Assembly (NCBI GenBank): GCA_016745315.1
Contig: CP066886.1
Location: 1,705,501-1,769,500, forward strand
From: Arthrospira sp. PCC 9108
GTDB taxonomy: Bacteria > Cyanobacteriota > Cyanobacteriia > Cyanobacteriales > Microcoleaceae
DNA: 64,000 nucleotides
Direction: 5' to 3'
Shown: positions 1 to 8,963 of the stretch, piece by piece
How the letters are laid out: every line of letters begins with the position of its first letter
How positions within the stretch are numbered: the first letter of the stretch is position 1
Notes under the pieces: model-generated
The model's database searches: none
Seen by the model: the letters and a program-made list of their open reading frames with translations, nothing else
What the model was told of the DNA's origin: nothing
Translations under genes and position numbers: made by a program

Positions 1-1
1 A

Positions 2-1376
2 AGCACAGTAGAAGTCTTCCTAGATGGTAACTCTATCGGTACAGCCACTGCTGACGGGGATGGTAACTGGACATTTACCCCAGCCACAGCCTTAGCAGAA
101 GGTGAGTTTAGCTTCACGGCATCTGCCACTGATGCTGCGGGTAACACATCAGATGAATCGACTACAGTTAGCTTAACTGTCGATACTAGCGCACCGGATG
201 CACCAGAAATCACCACCAGTGATATCACCAACGGTGTGATTGAAGGAACCGCAGAACCCGGAAGCACAGTAGAAGTCTTCCTAGATGGTAACTCTATCGG
301 TACAGCCACTGCTGACGGGGATGGTAACTGGACATTTACCCCAGCCACAGCCTTAGCAGAAGGTGAGTTTAGCTTCACGGCATCTGCCACTGATGCTGCG
401 GGTAACACATCAGATGAATCGACTACAGTTAGCTTAACTGTCGATACTAGCGCACCGGATGCACCAGAAATCACCACCAGTGATATCACCAACGGTGTGA
501 TTGAAGGAACCGCAGAACCCGGAAGCACAGTAGAAGTCTTCCTAGATGGTAACTCTATCGGTACAGCCACTGCTGACGGGGATGGTAACTGGACATTTAC
601 CCCAGCCACAGCCTTAGCAGAAGGTGAGTTTAGCTTCACGGCATCTGCCACTGATGCTGCGGGTAACACATCAGATGAATCGACTACAGTTAGCTTAACT
701 GTCGATACTAGCGCACCGGATGCACCAGAAATCACCACCAGTGATATCACCAACGGTGTGATTGAAGGAACCGCAGAACCCGGAAGCACAGTAGAAGTCT
801 TCCTAGATGGTAACTCTATCGGTACAGCCACTGCTGACGGGGATGGTAACTGGACATTTACCCCAGCCACAGCCTTAGCAGAAGGTGAGTTTAGCTTCAC
901 GGCATCTGCCACTGATGCTGCGGGTAACACATCAGATGAATCGACTACAGTTAGCTTAACTGTCGATACTAGCGCACCGGATGCACCAGAAATCACCACC
1001 AGTGATATCACCAACGGTGTGATTGAAGGAACCGCAGAACCCGGAAGCACAGTAGAAGTCTTCCTAGATGGTAACTCTATCGGTACAGCCACTGCTGACG
1101 GGGATGGTAACTGGACATTTACCCCAGCCACAGCCTTAGCAGAAGGTGAGTTTAGCTTCACGGCATCTGCCACTGATGCTGCGGGTAACACATCAGATGA
1201 ATCGACTACAGTTAGCTTAACTGTCGATACTAGCGCACCGGATGCACCAGAAATCACCACCAGTGATATCACCAACGGTGTGATTGAAGGAACCGCAGAA
1301 CCCGGAAGCACAGTAGAAGTCTTCCTAGATGGTAACTCTATCGGTACAGCCACTGCTGACGGGGATGGTAACTGGA
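2..1376 (+). repeat. Tandem 261-bp Ig-domain repeats
   Basis: The unit restarts at 2, 263, 524, 785, 1046 and 1307, an exact 261-bp period (87 codons). By eye the copies are identical at nucleotide level. The last copy matches only to about 1376 before changing to a capping sequence. The array runs off the left edge, so its true copy number is unknown. Confidence 0.95.
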
Positions 1377-1624
1377 GTATCACGAGTGAGGAGCTCAGTG
1401 CCGGAATTTTGACAGCTACAGCCACTGATGCTGCGGGTAACACATCTACTGTATCAGAGGATTTCGAGTTAGAGGAACCTGTAGACGAGGAACCCGTAGA
1501 CGAGGAACCTGTAGAAGAGGAACCTGTAGAAGAGGAACCCGTTGATGAGGAACCTGTTGATGAGGAACCTGTTGATGAGGAACCTGTTGATGAGGAACCC
1601 GTTGATGAGGAACCTAGACGGTGA
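2..1624 (+). CDS. Ig-like repeat adhesin, N-terminal part (5' truncated, frameshifted 3' end)
   Basis: The reading frame is open from the first bases of the window, so the gene starts upstream. It encodes five complete 87-residue bacterial Ig-like (Big-type) repeats plus a sixth that diverges after the residues GNW. Each repeat carries landmarks such as DGNSIGTATADGDGNW and TDAAGNTS. A short run of acidic EEPVDEEPV units follows, and then the frame hits TGA at 1622-1624. The sequence downstream in another frame continues the same kind of acidic/proline repeat and ends in RTX repeats, so this and the next entry were almost certainly one gene. Family knowledge suggests a large secreted or surface-bound adhesin exported by a type I system. 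Specific ligand unknown. Confidence is high for the family and low for whether the broken form is functional. Confidence 0.8.
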   Translation, partial: STVEVFLDGNSIGTATADGDGNWTFTPATALAEGEFSFTASATDAAGNTSDESTTVSLTVDTSAPDAPEITTSDITNGVIEGTAEPGSTVEVFLDGNSIGTATADGDGNWTFTPATALAEGEFSFTASATDAAGNTSDESTTVSLTVDTSAPDAPEITTSDITNGVIEGTAEPGSTVEVFLDGNSIGTATADGDGNWTFTPATALAEGEFSFTASATDAAGNTSDESTTVSLTVDTSAPDAPEITTSDITNGVIEGTAEPGSTVEVFLDGNSIGTATADGDGNWTFTPATALAEGEFSFTASATDAAGNTSDESTTVSLTVDTSAPDAPEITTSDITNGVIEGTAEPGSTVEVFLDGNSIGTATADGDGNWTFTPATALAEGEFSFTASATDAAGNTSDESTTVSLTVDTSAPDAPEITTSDITNGVIEGTAEPGSTVEVFLDGNSIGTATADGDGNWSITSEELSAGILTATATDAAGNTSTVSEDFELEEPVDEEPVDEEPVEEEPVEEEPVDEEPVDEEPVDEEPVDEEPVDEEPRR

Positions 1625-3668
1625 AACTCCTGTTGACGGTGAAACTCCCGTAGACGGTGAAACTCCTGTTGATGGTGAAACTCCTGTTGACGGTGAAACT
1701 CCTGTTGACGGTGAAACTCCTGTTGACGGTGAAACTCCTGTTGACGGTGAAACTCCTGTAGACGGTGAAACTCCTGTAGACGGTGAAACTCCCGTAGACG
1801 GTGAAACTCCTGTAGACGGTGAAACTCCCGTAGACGGTGAAACTCCCGTAGACGGTGAAACTCCTGTTGATGAGGATGAACCCGTAGACGGTGAAACTCC
1901 TGTAGACGGTGAAACTCCTGTTGATGGTGAAACTCCTGTTGATGGTGAAACTCCTGTTGATGGTGAAACTCCTGTTGATGAGGATGAACCCGTAGACGGT
2001 GAAACTCCTGTAGACGGTGAAACTCCTGTAGACGGTGAAACTCCTGTAGACGGTGAAACTCCCGTAGACGGTGAAACTCCTGTTGATGAGGATGAACCCG
2101 TAGACGGTGAAACTCCTGTTGATGAGGATGAACCCGTAGACGGTGAAACTCCTGTAGACGGTGAAACTCCTGTAGACGGTGAAACTCCCGTAGACGGTGA
2201 AACTCCCGTAGACGGTGAAACTCCCGTAGACGGTGAAACTCCTGTTGATGAGGATGAACCCGTAGACGGTGAAACTCCTGTAGACGGTGAAACTCCTGTT
2301 GATGGTGAAACTCCTGTTGATGGTGAAACTCCTGTTGATGGTGAAACTCCTGTTGATGAGGATGAACCCGTAGACGGTGAAACTCCTGTAGACGGTGAAA
2401 CTCCTGTAGACGGTGAAACTCCTGTTGATGGTGAAACTCCCGTAGACGGTGAAACTCCTGTTGATGAGGATGAACCCGTAGACGGTGAAACTCCTGTTGA
2501 TGAGGATGAACCCGTAGACGGTGAAACTCCTGTAGACGGTGAAACTCCTGTTGATGGTGAAACTCCTGTTGATGGTGAAACTCCTGTTGATGAGGATGAA
2601 CCCGTAGACGGTGAAACTCCTGTTGATGAGGCTCCTGTGCAAGATGATGTGATTCCCACAATTCCTTTTGTGTTTGTGATGCCTCAAATGCCACCCAATG
2701 AACCGACTCGTGGACCTATTGTTGAGGAGACTCAAGAAACACCGACACCGCCGGTGACACCACCTGGGGTTTTTACGTTGTACAACCCGGCTAATTTCGT
2801 TGCTCCTATCTCCTTCCCTGTGTTGTTATCGCCGGAAATGATGCCACGGGCTTCGGGAGTTTTCACCAGTGATGATGGCGTAATTCAGGGAACACAAGGG
2901 GATGATGTGATTGTGGGTACTGAAGAAGATGATATTATCCTCGCGGGTCAAGGGGATGATATTGTTATTGCTGGCGATCGCAATAATTTGATTTTCGGCG
3001 AAGCGGGTAACGATACCCTCATTGGCGGTCCGGGAAATGATACCCTGTTTGGCAACCAAGGAAATGACCTGATTTTTGGTGGCTCGGGCAATGATGAAAT
3101 CTATGGCGGTCAAGGAAATGACACTATTTCTGGTGGCGGCGGAAATGACCTGATTTTTGGTGGTCTGGGTGATGATTTCATCGAAGGAAATGAGGGTAAT
3201 AATACCTTGTTTGGCAACCAAGGAAATGACACCATTTTCGGTGGTTCAGGAGATGACCTTATCTATGGTGGTCAAGGAAATGACCTGATCCATGGAGGTT
3301 CGGGAAATGATACCCTATTCGGAGATGCAGGAAATGACACTATCTTTGGTGAAGAAGGTGATGACCTGATTTTTGGTGGAGAAGGTGATGATATCCTAAT
3401 TGGTGCGGAGGGTAATGATACCCTCACCGGTGGAGAGGGTCGCGATCGCTTTGTGATTGCTGCTACCCATGGCACTAATACGATTACTGATTTCACCGTT
3501 GGTCAGGATATGATTCTCCTTGATGGTGGATTAACTTTTGAGGAATTGACGATCGCCTCTGTTGGTAGTCAAACCCAGATTATCTTAGGGTCTCAAGTGC
3601 TGGCGGAACTTTTGGGTGTGGACGCTAACGCCATTACCCAAAATGACTTCGACACTTTTGTATACTAA
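1542..3668 (+). CDS. RTX calcium-binding repeat protein, C-terminal part of the same adhesin
   Basis: Genuine coding sequence in this frame begins at about 1617; the methionines before that are an out-of-frame reading of the upstream repeats. In order: about 56 hexapeptides (DGETPV or DEDEPV), a Pro-rich hinge (about 2640-2800), roughly a dozen RTX nonapeptides of GGxGNDxIx type (about 2880-3440; e.g. GGPGNDTLFG), and a C-terminal ITDFTVGQD-type segment typical of type I secreted proteins ending in FDTFVY. RTX repeats bind calcium outside the cell. The C-terminal region would carry the uncleaved export signal. No HlyB/HlyD-type exporter genes lie in this window. The upstream Ig-repeat ORF joins this frame if two bases (GT) are restored at 1615/1616. 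Confidence 0.8.
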   Translation: MMRNLLMRNLLMRNLLMRNPLMRNLDGETPVDGETPVDGETPVDGETPVDGETPVDGETPVDGETPVDGETPVDGETPVDGETPVDGETPVDGETPVDGETPVDGETPVDEDEPVDGETPVDGETPVDGETPVDGETPVDGETPVDEDEPVDGETPVDGETPVDGETPVDGETPVDGETPVDEDEPVDGETPVDEDEPVDGETPVDGETPVDGETPVDGETPVDGETPVDGETPVDEDEPVDGETPVDGETPVDGETPVDGETPVDGETPVDEDEPVDGETPVDGETPVDGETPVDGETPVDGETPVDEDEPVDGETPVDEDEPVDGETPVDGETPVDGETPVDGETPVDEDEPVDGETPVDEAPVQDDVIPTIPFVFVMPQMPPNEPTRGPIVEETQETPTPPVTPPGVFTLYNPANFVAPISFPVLLSPEMMPRASGVFTSDDGVIQGTQGDDVIVGTEEDDIILAGQGDDIVIAGDRNNLIFGEAGNDTLIGGPGNDTLFGNQGNDLIFGGSGNDEIYGGQGNDTISGGGGNDLIFGGLGDDFIEGNEGNNTLFGNQGNDTIFGGSGDDLIYGGQGNDLIHGGSGNDTLFGDAGNDTIFGEEGDDLIFGGEGDDILIGAEGNDTLTGGEGRDRFVIAATHGTNTITDFTVGQDMILLDGGLTFEELTIASVGSQTQIILGSQVLAELLGVDANAITQNDFDTFVY
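1617..2630 (+). repeat. 18-bp minisatellite encoding DGETPV/DEDEPV hexapeptides
   Basis: About 56 tandem 18-bp units of two kinds: one encoding DGETPV, one encoding DEDEPV. Synonymous variants (GAC/GAT, CCT/CCC, GTA/GTT) are shuffled through the array. The period is a multiple of three, so unit gain or loss keeps frame. The repeat also leaves long spurious open frames on the opposite strand. Confidence 0.95.
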
Positions 3669-3678
3669 CTAGGTACTT

Positions 3679-3699
3679 GTGGGGGCTTTTTGCCCCCAC
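3679..3699 (+). terminator. Hairpin after the RTX gene
   Basis: A perfect 8-bp stem GTGGGGGC (3679-3686) with loop TTTTT and arm GCCCCCAC (3692-3699) lies 11 bp after the RTX stop codon. No U-tract follows, so it may be a Rho-independent-like terminator or an mRNA-end stabiliser. It overlaps a possible TTG start for the next gene, which argues against that start. Confidence 0.5.
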
Positions 3700-3724
3700 T
3701 GTCTCTGGTTATGGTCTCCCTAAT

Positions 3725-5221
3725 ATGTTCCAAGCTACTCGAAGACGTTTAGCTTCATGGTATACTGCTGTAACTGCGGTGTTGTTGGTCTTATTCGCTA
3801 GTGGATTTTATCTGTATGTCCGCAATACGTTAATCGATCGCATTGATGACACCCTCAATCATGTAGTAGAAGTAATTGAGCGATCGCTTGTCATTGAACC
3901 CGTTAACAGCCCCATTTCTCCATCTTCAGCTATGGGGGTGGGGCTTTATCAGGTTAATGTCGAGGCGAGTTTTCGCAATAATGTTGATGCTGCCGCCGAT
4001 GACGATCATATTGATTTAGAATGGTTCAGCCCTACCGGAGAGTTATTATGGTCTACCCTCTCTGAACCCCTTGATATTCCCCTCCATACCCACCGCAATG
4101 GCGAAACCGTCCGGTTAACTGATCATCATTGGTCTTTGATTACTCAACTGTCCGCAGATCCTAACCCCACTTCCCAGAAAATGGTATTGCGACAGGTGAC
4201 AGACCGCGTAGAAAGGGGTCGCCAGGTGTTGGGATATTTGCGGGTGAGTCATCCCTGGTTTGAGGTGACAAAGCCTATTCGTCAATTATTAACCGATTTG
4301 GCTATGGGGGGGGCGATGATTTTAATTTCCGTGGCGGCTATTGGTTGGTTTTTATCGGAATTAGCGATCGAACCTGTGCGAGAATCCTATCAACATCTTA
4401 AACAGTTTACCGCTGATGCTTCCCACGAACTCCGTAGCCCGATCGCCACTATTCAAACTAATGTGCAGGTGGCTTTAGCAGAACCTGATCTTAATGCAGA
4501 TATTCATCAGCAATTACAAGTAATTGAACGTTTGACTAGGCGCTTAGGTCGCTTGGTGGATGATTTGCTATTTTTAGCCCGAACTGATGGCAAAATTGTC
4601 GAATCTCAGTTTACTTCTGTTCCCCTCGATGCTTTGCTAATGGAGGTGATAGAAGAACAATCTGCTAACGCCGAGGCCGCTGATATTAATTTATCACTAA
4701 ATTTAGTTGATCCTCCTTCCCTGTGGTGGGCGGGTGATACCTTACCCCCAGAAACAGAAACTGATTGGTTTACGGTGGAAGGCGATCGCCATCAATTAGT
4801 TCGGCTGTTGATTAATTTAGTTAGTAATAGCCTCCGCTATACTCCCACGGGCGGAGAGGTGTCTTTAACCCTGCAATATCTCCCCAAAAATAAGCGATCG
4901 CCACGTCCTACTCACTCCAGAGAATGCTACCATTGGCAAGAACAGTTTGAAGGCTTGCAGGTCATAGTCAAAGATAATGGTATTGGTATCCCCCCAGAAG
5001 CTATTCCCCACATTTTCGATCGCTTTTATCGAGTAGATCCAGCCCGCCCCCATGTAGAAACCGCCCAACCCCCAGGCGGTAGGGGAATCGCCGGTTCCGG
5101 GCTAGGTTTGGCGATTGTATCAGCGATCGTTGAGAATCATCGAGGTAAAATTGACGTGGAAAGTCAAATTAATCAGGGAACAACAGTTACTGTCACCTTT
5201 CCCGTCCCACCAACTAATTGA
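3725..5221 (+). CDS. Two-component sensor histidine kinase
   Basis: Membrane-bound sensor kinase of 498 aa. TM1 is about residues 12-32 (VTAVLLVLFASGFYLYV) and TM2 about 190-212, with a periplasmic sensing loop of roughly 155 residues between them. The HisKA H-box is FTADASHELRSP with the phospho-acceptor His at about 234. The HATPase follows: N-box INLVSNSLRYTP, G1 VKDNGIGIPP, F-box FDRFYRVD and G2 GSGLGLAIV. All catalytic motifs look intact. The ATG at 3725 is preferred; a longer frame from TTG at 3677 would start inside a hairpin. The layout resembles cyanobacterial RppB/NrsS-type kinases, but no response regulator is adjacent, so the ligand and partner are not known. Confidence 0.88.
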   Translation: MFQATRRRLASWYTAVTAVLLVLFASGFYLYVRNTLIDRIDDTLNHVVEVIERSLVIEPVNSPISPSSAMGVGLYQVNVEASFRNNVDAAADDDHIDLEWFSPTGELLWSTLSEPLDIPLHTHRNGETVRLTDHHWSLITQLSADPNPTSQKMVLRQVTDRVERGRQVLGYLRVSHPWFEVTKPIRQLLTDLAMGGAMILISVAAIGWFLSELAIEPVRESYQHLKQFTADASHELRSPIATIQTNVQVALAEPDLNADIHQQLQVIERLTRRLGRLVDDLLFLARTDGKIVESQFTSVPLDALLMEVIEEQSANAEAADINLSLNLVDPPSLWWAGDTLPPETETDWFTVEGDRHQLVRLLINLVSNSLRYTPTGGEVSLTLQYLPKNKRSPRPTHSRECYHWQEQFEGLQVIVKDNGIGIPPEAIPHIFDRFYRVDPARPHVETAQPPGGRGIAGSGLGLAIVSAIVENHRGKIDVESQINQGTTVTVTFPVPPTN

Positions 5222-5247
5222 TCATCTGGGTGTGTGGTAGTGGGTAA

Positions 5248-5295
5248 GGGCGGGTTATGGCATCAACGCCAATCACAAGTCCTCAGAACCCGCCC
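5248..5295. repeat. Palindromic element between convergent genes
   Basis: Inverted repeat GGGCGGGTT (5248-5256) and AACCCGCCC (5287-5295) with a 30-nt loop, in the 94-bp gap between two convergent genes. The arms match those of the array at 22523-22991, so it looks like a solitary member of the same repeat family. It could also act as a bidirectional terminator. Confidence 0.6.
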
Positions 5296-5315
5296 CAACC
5301 AGGGAATAGGGGATA

Positions 5316-6821
5316 TTACATTGAAGGAAAATGAGTGCCGATTTTCTGACCGTCTGGCATATAAACCTGTAGGGGAATCCTAGCATTATCGCTAATAGAC
5401 TCCAAAGCTACAATAAGCGTATTAACATGGTTTCTCGCCTGCGATCGCGGCTGTGGATTTCCCGCCCTATCTCCAGAAATTGCCGAGTTTTTAATTTGCT
5501 GAACATACTCAGAAGTTAACCGGACTGTAATCAAATCACGACTAATGCCATAGTTGCAAATTTTCGGATTTCCGGCACAAGTGCGACTGAGATCCCCCCG
5601 TGCTTTTTCCAATCGTGACTCAATTTGAACCTGAGCCTGCACCTGTTGCCATGCTTGATTATAACCTGGTATTAGGGACTGCATTTCCAGGTAATAGGAA
5701 CTACTCTGAGGAACATTGTTAGCAAAAGAAACCGCCCGACCCCAGGCGCGAGAGGCTTCATTCCAGGCTTCCCTTTCTTCAAAAATGCGGGCTTGGTCGG
5801 CATTATTTACAGCTCGGTTATAGGCTTCTAAACCCACCTGTTCAATAGTTTTGCGATCGCGAGAATCTTCTAAGCTGGACTGATAACGAACCAGTAATAA
5901 TTGAGCCTCCTGGTGAGCCATAGTGCCCGGTGGAATCGATGCCAGAATATTAGTCGCACTTTGCCAGGTATCATAGACCGATTGCCAACTCTCCGCGTGT
6001 CTAGCGACCCCCTGACGCGCCCTAGCGACCTGTGCGGTGTTTTTTGCTCTTTCGAGGGTTTGCTGGGCTTCTCGCTCCAATGAGAGCCGCCCACGCACTG
6101 TAGCTAAATTGGCACGATATTGAGTTACGCGGGTTTCGGCAAAGGGATAAATGATGCTCTCTGGGGGGACTTTTTGTAGTTGAGCGATCGCATCTTCCCA
6201 TAACTGCTGCATTTTCTGCCAATCATCCAGAGGGTGGGGGGGATTTTGACTCATTTGCGCCGCCACCCCAGCCATAGTCAAAGCCGTGACCACAGAAGTT
6301 AAATTCTGTTGTTCGTGTTGATAATCCCTCAATAGCATCCGCGCCTCCAAATGATGAGGAGACCACCAGGGAATAGTTTCCAGTAATGCGATCGCTCCCA
6401 CCAACTCCTGACGAGCCAATCCCGGCGCTCTAGCCGTCGGTATAGTTTCGATAGTATTTTGGGATTGTTGAGCCAAACTCCTCGCCTGGTGAATTTCCCG
6501 ACATTCTCCAATCACACAGGGACGGGTGAGAGTATACAGACAAGCCAAAGCCACCACCACACCCACCCCCATTTGAGGAGACAGCAGAATTTTCCTGAGT
6601 AAACCCGGAGATTTCTCAGAGCCACTGTCCGAGTCAACAGTGATAACCACACCTTCGAGATCCTTCGGGTCAAAAGGATTTTCAGCATCATCGATAGCAG
6701 TATCATACTCCGACTCATGCTCAAAAGGATTGGGCAAATCAGGGGCTGTAGATGTATCCCTTGTAGTCAGATAATTTCGAGTCAATGATGGTTTTTCTTG
6801 AAGGGTTGCCTTCATATTCAC
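5316..6821 (-). CDS. Single-pass membrane protein of unknown function
   Basis: 501 aa. The N-terminal about 80 residues are polar and acidic with an NPFEHESEYD / NPFDPKDLEG duplication. One TM segment follows (about 85-103, GVGVVVALACLYTL), then a long, mostly helical, Gln/Ala/Arg-rich region with recurring A-x-x-W and ARQG motifs (WNEASRAWGRAV, WQQVQAQVQ). That suggests TPR-like or coiled-coil packing on the far side of the membrane. Cysteines in the C-terminal part (RTCAGNPKICNYG) could form a disulphide outside the cytoplasm. MNMK offers two nearby ATG starts. Not assigned to a known family. It converges with the sensor kinase and lies downstream of, and co-oriented with, the GntR regulator (40-bp gap), so co-transcription is possible. 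Confidence 0.7.
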   Translation of the reverse strand: MNMKATLQEKPSLTRNYLTTRDTSTAPDLPNPFEHESEYDTAIDDAENPFDPKDLEGVVITVDSDSGSEKSPGLLRKILLSPQMGVGVVVALACLYTLTRPCVIGECREIHQARSLAQQSQNTIETIPTARAPGLARQELVGAIALLETIPWWSPHHLEARMLLRDYQHEQQNLTSVVTALTMAGVAAQMSQNPPHPLDDWQKMQQLWEDAIAQLQKVPPESIIYPFAETRVTQYRANLATVRGRLSLEREAQQTLERAKNTAQVARARQGVARHAESWQSVYDTWQSATNILASIPPGTMAHQEAQLLLVRYQSSLEDSRDRKTIEQVGLEAYNRAVNNADQARIFEEREAWNEASRAWGRAVSFANNVPQSSSYYLEMQSLIPGYNQAWQQVQAQVQIESRLEKARGDLSRTCAGNPKICNYGISRDLITVRLTSEYVQQIKNSAISGDRAGNPQPRSQARNHVNTLIVALESISDNARIPLQVYMPDGQKIGTHFPSM

Positions 6822-6861
6822 TCCTAACGTATAATAGGAAAATTGTTAGATTACCGAGCCA

Positions 6862-7851
6862 TTAATTTAAGCCTAGTTCCCGCTTGAGCAAATTAATCGA
6901 CTTGCTACCGATATAATTTTCACAGCAGACCAACTGAGGGGGGCGGATAATCTCCTCACGATTAGCGAGTATGGCATCCTTAACAGATTTAACACTAGCC
7001 TGATCGCAAATCACCACCTTAGCACCGCGAACAATAGCATTAATTTTATAGTCATCTGGCAGTTGAGCAGTCATAACCAATACATCATCCCCCCGCAGAC
7101 TGTGAATAATCACCTCCGTGGCTCGTAACAACCCCGAGCTGAGGCTAACAATTCCCAAATAAGTCCCTTTGGGTAACTGTTGAACCAAAGCAATTTCCTT
7201 AGCAAAATCATAAATATCAACGGGAATGACCCGCACAGACCTCGGACCCGCTACAGCTTCCGCTTCTCCGATAAAATAGCGACTGGTGACAACAGTTCCC
7301 GACGGAACCTGTTCTATGGTTTCTGCTAGTTTTTCAATAGGTACGAGTTGGACGGGAATTTTGAGAGCGACCTCTAACTCCTGAGCCATTAGCTGACCAA
7401 TACCAATATCTTGGGTGGGGGCTGTGACCAAGACGCGGGCGCTACAACGTAACCGCCAGTCAATTTCGGCTAAAAATAGTTCGCGGGCTTCATTGAGGCT
7501 ACAGCCTTGGGATAATAAGTTATCTAAACTCTGTTGAATAATTTGGTTAGCTTGTGGGTAATACTGCAAAATGGGGGAACTAGCCCGGGAGGGGCCTTCA
7601 TGACCCAAGGCTTTGACATAAATTCCTGACCCGGCTTGGGCTTCTACTAAACCATGATCTTCGAGTTGTCGATAAACTTTACTAATGGTATTGCGGTGTA
7701 GTCCTGTCTGCATGGCCAGTTGGCGGGTGCTGGGTAAGCGGTGCCCTGGGGGAAACTGGCGAGAAGCTATAGCAAACCGAATTTGGTTAAAAAGTTGATT
7801 GGAAGCGGGAATTTCGCTGTCGGGTTGAATGTAAAACTGAACCATAACCAA
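6862..7851 (-). CDS. GntR-family transcriptional regulator
   Basis: 329 aa. An N-terminal winged helix-turn-helix of GntR type covers about residues 5-80: NQLFNQIRFAIASRQFPPGHRLPSTRQLA, then LHRNTISKVYRQLEDHGLVEAQAGSGIYV. The C-terminal 240 residues do not show the PLP-aminotransferase fold of MocR proteins. They read as an alpha/beta effector domain (DVLVMTAQLPDD, GAKVVICDQASV) of unknown ligand. The gene diverges from a dienelactone hydrolase across a 177-bp gap, which would hold both promoters. Regulation of itself, that hydrolase, or the downstream membrane protein is an inference from position only. Confidence 0.85.
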   Translation of the reverse strand: MVMVQFYIQPDSEIPASNQLFNQIRFAIASRQFPPGHRLPSTRQLAMQTGLHRNTISKVYRQLEDHGLVEAQAGSGIYVKALGHEGPSRASSPILQYYPQANQIIQQSLDNLLSQGCSLNEARELFLAEIDWRLRCSARVLVTAPTQDIGIGQLMAQELEVALKIPVQLVPIEKLAETIEQVPSGTVVTSRYFIGEAEAVAGPRSVRVIPVDIYDFAKEIALVQQLPKGTYLGIVSLSSGLLRATEVIIHSLRGDDVLVMTAQLPDDYKINAIVRGAKVVICDQASVKSVKDAILANREEIIRPPQLVCCENYIGSKSINLLKRELGLN

Positions 7852-8028
7852 TCTCCAGAGGGTCGGTATGAGCAGACTTGAGCCTGCGGTGGGGTTTGAC
7901 GGTTAGGGGAACTGTCAGGTTTGATAAATACTATAGTTGGAAAGTTGAACCAGTAAAGCATCATCAGCCCATGAATGATTTTGGGAGTGGCTTTCCTGTG
8001 TTACCGAAAATAACTGAATCATGGAATT

Positions 8029-8775
8029 ATGGCAGATTTAGAGATTCGTACCAATCATGTTACCGTTAAAAATGGCGATCTGAATATCGCGGCTTATCTG
8101 GCGGAACCCACCCAGGGGGGACCTTATCCGGGTGTGGTGGTGATCCAAGAAATTTTTGGGGTCAATTCCCATATTCGAGATGTTACCGATCGCATTGCTG
8201 GGTTAGGATATGTGGCGATCGCTCCTGCTATTTACCAACGCTTGGCTCCTGGTTTTGAGGTCGGTTACACCGACGCAGATCTGCAATTGGGGCGCAAATA
8301 CAAGGAACAAACTACAGCCCCGGAACTCCTCAGCGATATTCAAGCCACTATTGATTTCCTCAAACAGCGAGATAATGTCAAAAATGCGCCTTTTGGTGCC
8401 ATTGGCTTCTGTTTTGGTGGTCATGTAACTTATCTGGCTGCTACCCTCCCTGATATTGGCGCGACGGCTTCCTTCTATGGCGCGGGAATTGTTACCGGAA
8501 CTCCCGGCGGCGGACCGGCTACCGTCACTCGCACTGCCGAAATTAAGGGAACTCTGTATGGCTTCTTTGGTACCGAAGATCCTTTAATCCCTAATTCTGA
8601 GGTTGACCAAATTGAGGCGGAACTGCAAAAATGTAAGATTCCCCATCGCATTTTTCGTTACCAAGCTACCCACGGTTTTTTCTGTGAGCAGCGAGATAGC
8701 TATAATAAAGATGCGGCTGAAGATGCCTGGAAACAAGTTAGGGAACTTTTCGCTCTTGAACTAACAGGCTCTTAG
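8029..8775 (+). CDS. Dienelactone hydrolase family protein
   Basis: 248 aa, the normal family length, with a single alpha/beta-hydrolase domain and no signal peptide, so cytosolic. The family hydrolyses carboxymethylenebutenolide (dienelactone) and related esters. The nucleophile elbow GFCFGG carries the catalytic Cys; the oxyanion/Glu region is VVVIQEIFGVN; the acid is probably the Asp in FGTEDPLIP and the base the His in ATHGFF. The true substrate in a cyanobacterium is not known. It starts at ATG 8029, divergent from the GntR regulator. Confidence 0.9.
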   Translation: MADLEIRTNHVTVKNGDLNIAAYLAEPTQGGPYPGVVVIQEIFGVNSHIRDVTDRIAGLGYVAIAPAIYQRLAPGFEVGYTDADLQLGRKYKEQTTAPELLSDIQATIDFLKQRDNVKNAPFGAIGFCFGGHVTYLAATLPDIGATASFYGAGIVTGTPGGGPATVTRTAEIKGTLYGFFGTEDPLIPNSEVDQIEAELQKCKIPHRIFRYQATHGFFCEQRDSYNKDAAEDAWKQVRELFALELTGS

Positions 8776-8963
8776 GAACTTGGGGACGCTTGAGGGGTTG
8801 GCGATCGCATATCGCTTAACCCTTTCAATTCCGTCTACTAAATGGCTTCTCATCTTAGGATATCTTAGACTTTTGTTCCCAAAGAGAGCAGCCAAAACTC
8901 GGAAATCAAGGGAAAGCGCGAGAACCGGTTAAAGTGTGAATTTGTATTGGGTTGGTTTATTTT

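Noticed and set aside
1469..2735. Long minus-strand open frames (TGVSPS and RSFTVY repeats)
   Set aside because: They are antisense readings of the 18-bp coding repeat; the period is a multiple of three so stops are absent in all phases. No start or composition support.
2826..3496. Minus-strand open frames opposite the RTX repeats
   Set aside because: Antisense shadow of regular nonapeptide repeats; the plus frame shows the true family signature.
3677..3724. TTG start for the sensor kinase giving 514 aa
   Set aside because: It would begin inside a strong hairpin and add residues not typical of a sensor kinase N-terminus; ATG 3725 fits the TM1 position.
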